Program-made: the position numbers and the translations under genes
NCBI GenBank assembly: GCA_900617975.1
Contig: UZAE01012362.1
Span: forward strand, 1-44,636
Direction: 5' to 3'
Length of the DNA stretch: 44,636 nt
DNA from: Rodentolepis nana
Taxonomy: Eukaryota > Platyhelminthes > Cestoda > Cyclophyllidea > Hymenolepididae
Shown here: piece after piece, positions 43,911 to 44,636 of the stretch
Numbering within the stretch: position 1 is the stretch's first letter
Layout: the number at the start of each line of letters is the position of its first letter
Notes under the pieces: model-generated
What the model was told of the DNA's origin: nothing
The model's database searches: none
The model's input: only the letters and a program-made list of their open reading frames with translations

Positions 43911-44636
43911 AGAGTGTGCGATTGACTTACCTCCACGTGGTGCACCCTGGACAACGTATTTTATTACGCAAAAAAGTTTAACACTCGGCATTCGTTTTTG
44001 ACTTCGATTTATTATGATAAGCTTGATAAAAAGCTAAAAGAAAAATTGCCCTCGTCAGGGCGAATCACAACGTCTTCAGATCCTCCAGTGGATTGTTGGA
44101 AAGATGACACCGGACAAAAAGATCCAAGTACAGAAAATACTACAAACCTATGATGTAGACATTTCCAATATTTTGGAAGCTAACATTTCGAATGACAAAC
44201 TGAAGTACTACCAATTCCCAGGTTACACCCTGTTCCTTCTACCTAAATACCGGCAAGTTGCAAGTGGAATTCTGACTGGAGTTAAAGAAGGCCTCGCCTC
44301 ACATTGCGATCTAATCAGGAGTAAGGGCTCGACACAAGACATATGTGAAATAATCAGATTAAATGTTTGGAAATGTCAAAACCACTTCAAGATATATGCA
44401 GTCTATAATCCACCACAGAATTGTCCCAACTTTGACTTTCTGAACATCTCACACAAAACTGTAATATTAGGAGACTTCAATGCCCATTCCACCAGATGGG
44501 GCTACAAGGATACAAACATAGCTGGAAAGGAAATCGAAGACTTGCTAAACAGCAACCCTCTGACACTTATTTACAGCAATGAGGATTCGGCTACATATTT
44601 GCACTACAAAGGAACCAGAACAACGCCTGATTTACT
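43911..44636 (+). mobile_element. LINE, 5' end and endonuclease region, continuing past the window
   Basis: Starts GTGTGCGATTGACTTACCTC, identical in layout to the 5' end of the short elements. After about 120 bp a coding region begins. The sequence after 44220 matches the reverse complement of 24562 downward (same LINE family). The 5' flank (TCTACATGGAGTACAAATTT) matches about 31968, which has no insert. Confidence 0.85.
44038..44636 (+). CDS. LINE ORF2, endonuclease domain (partial, 3' end outside)
   Basis: Open from just after a TAA (44035-44037) to the window end, about 199 codons. It encodes an APE-type (EEP) endonuclease, which nicks target DNA for target-primed reverse transcription. 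Visible motifs are RLQILQWIVGKM near the start (the family has LQWN, so a metal-site Asn is replaced by Ile); the LEAN segment with the catalytic Glu at about 44178; and GDFNAHSTRWGY at about 44471-44506, the central Asp/Asn motif. The final SDH/GHKP motif lies outside the window. There is no ATG before the first motif: the first Met is the one in GKM. Either the true start is damaged or upstream coding is missing. No stop inside, so it is younger than the 22-kb copy. Confidence 0.8.

Overview
This window looks like AT-rich nuclear DNA from an arthropod, most plausibly a spider. The reasons are small GT-AG introns, C2H2 zinc-finger coding exons, TA and CA microsatellites, and a non-LTR retrotransposon whose C-terminal domain resembles those common in orb-weaver genomes. 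The species assignment is inference. No bacterial-style operon, tRNA, rRNA or CRISPR array was found.

The main content is a local cluster of one duplicated five-exon C2H2 zinc-finger gene. Copies recognised are: F (+, last exon only, 67-685); A (-, 4907-7183, all five exons, the only copy in which I find no disabling lesion); B (+, 16515-18682, all exons but a damaged intron-3 donor); E (+, last exon only, 24699-25162); G (+, relics, 28900-29620); C (-, 29927-31939, promoter and start deleted, finger array truncated); and D (-, 40130-42340, one broken acceptor plus a frameshift). Exon lengths are conserved at 115, 63 and 154 nt for exons 1-3. Splice phases are 1, 1, 2 and 1, and intron 1 is a 68-nt GC-AG intron in all four multi-exon copies. 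In A and D the finger encoded by exon 4 carries a stop and a 1-nt deletion. An internal acceptor skips both and restores the frame, at the cost of that finger.

Between the genes the DNA is a mosaic of direct and inverted duplications of the gene flanks. Several flank units recur three to five times, for example near 13, 14.5, 27, 35 and 38 kb, and near 7.5, 19.5 and 43 kb. Relic fingers lie scattered in them.

Mobile DNA includes a 5'-truncated, internally deleted LINE (-, 22346-24562) inside intron 4 of copy E, a small LINE fragment at 29772-29896, and the 5' part of a related LINE (+, 43911 to the window end). There is also a family of about 300-bp elements at 1.0, 9.7, 13.2, 21.2, 27.9 and 35.4 kb. 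Their first ~100 bp match the start of the 43.9-kb LINE and their last ~60 bp match the 3' end of the 22-kb LINE, so they look like LINE-derived non-autonomous elements. Two insertions can be dated against empty paralogous sites with target-site duplications. A second dispersed repeat (called beta here) occurs three times, once with an internal ~37-nt tandem array.

All alignments were made by eye. Percentages are not given unless counted, and boundaries of old repeats are approximate.
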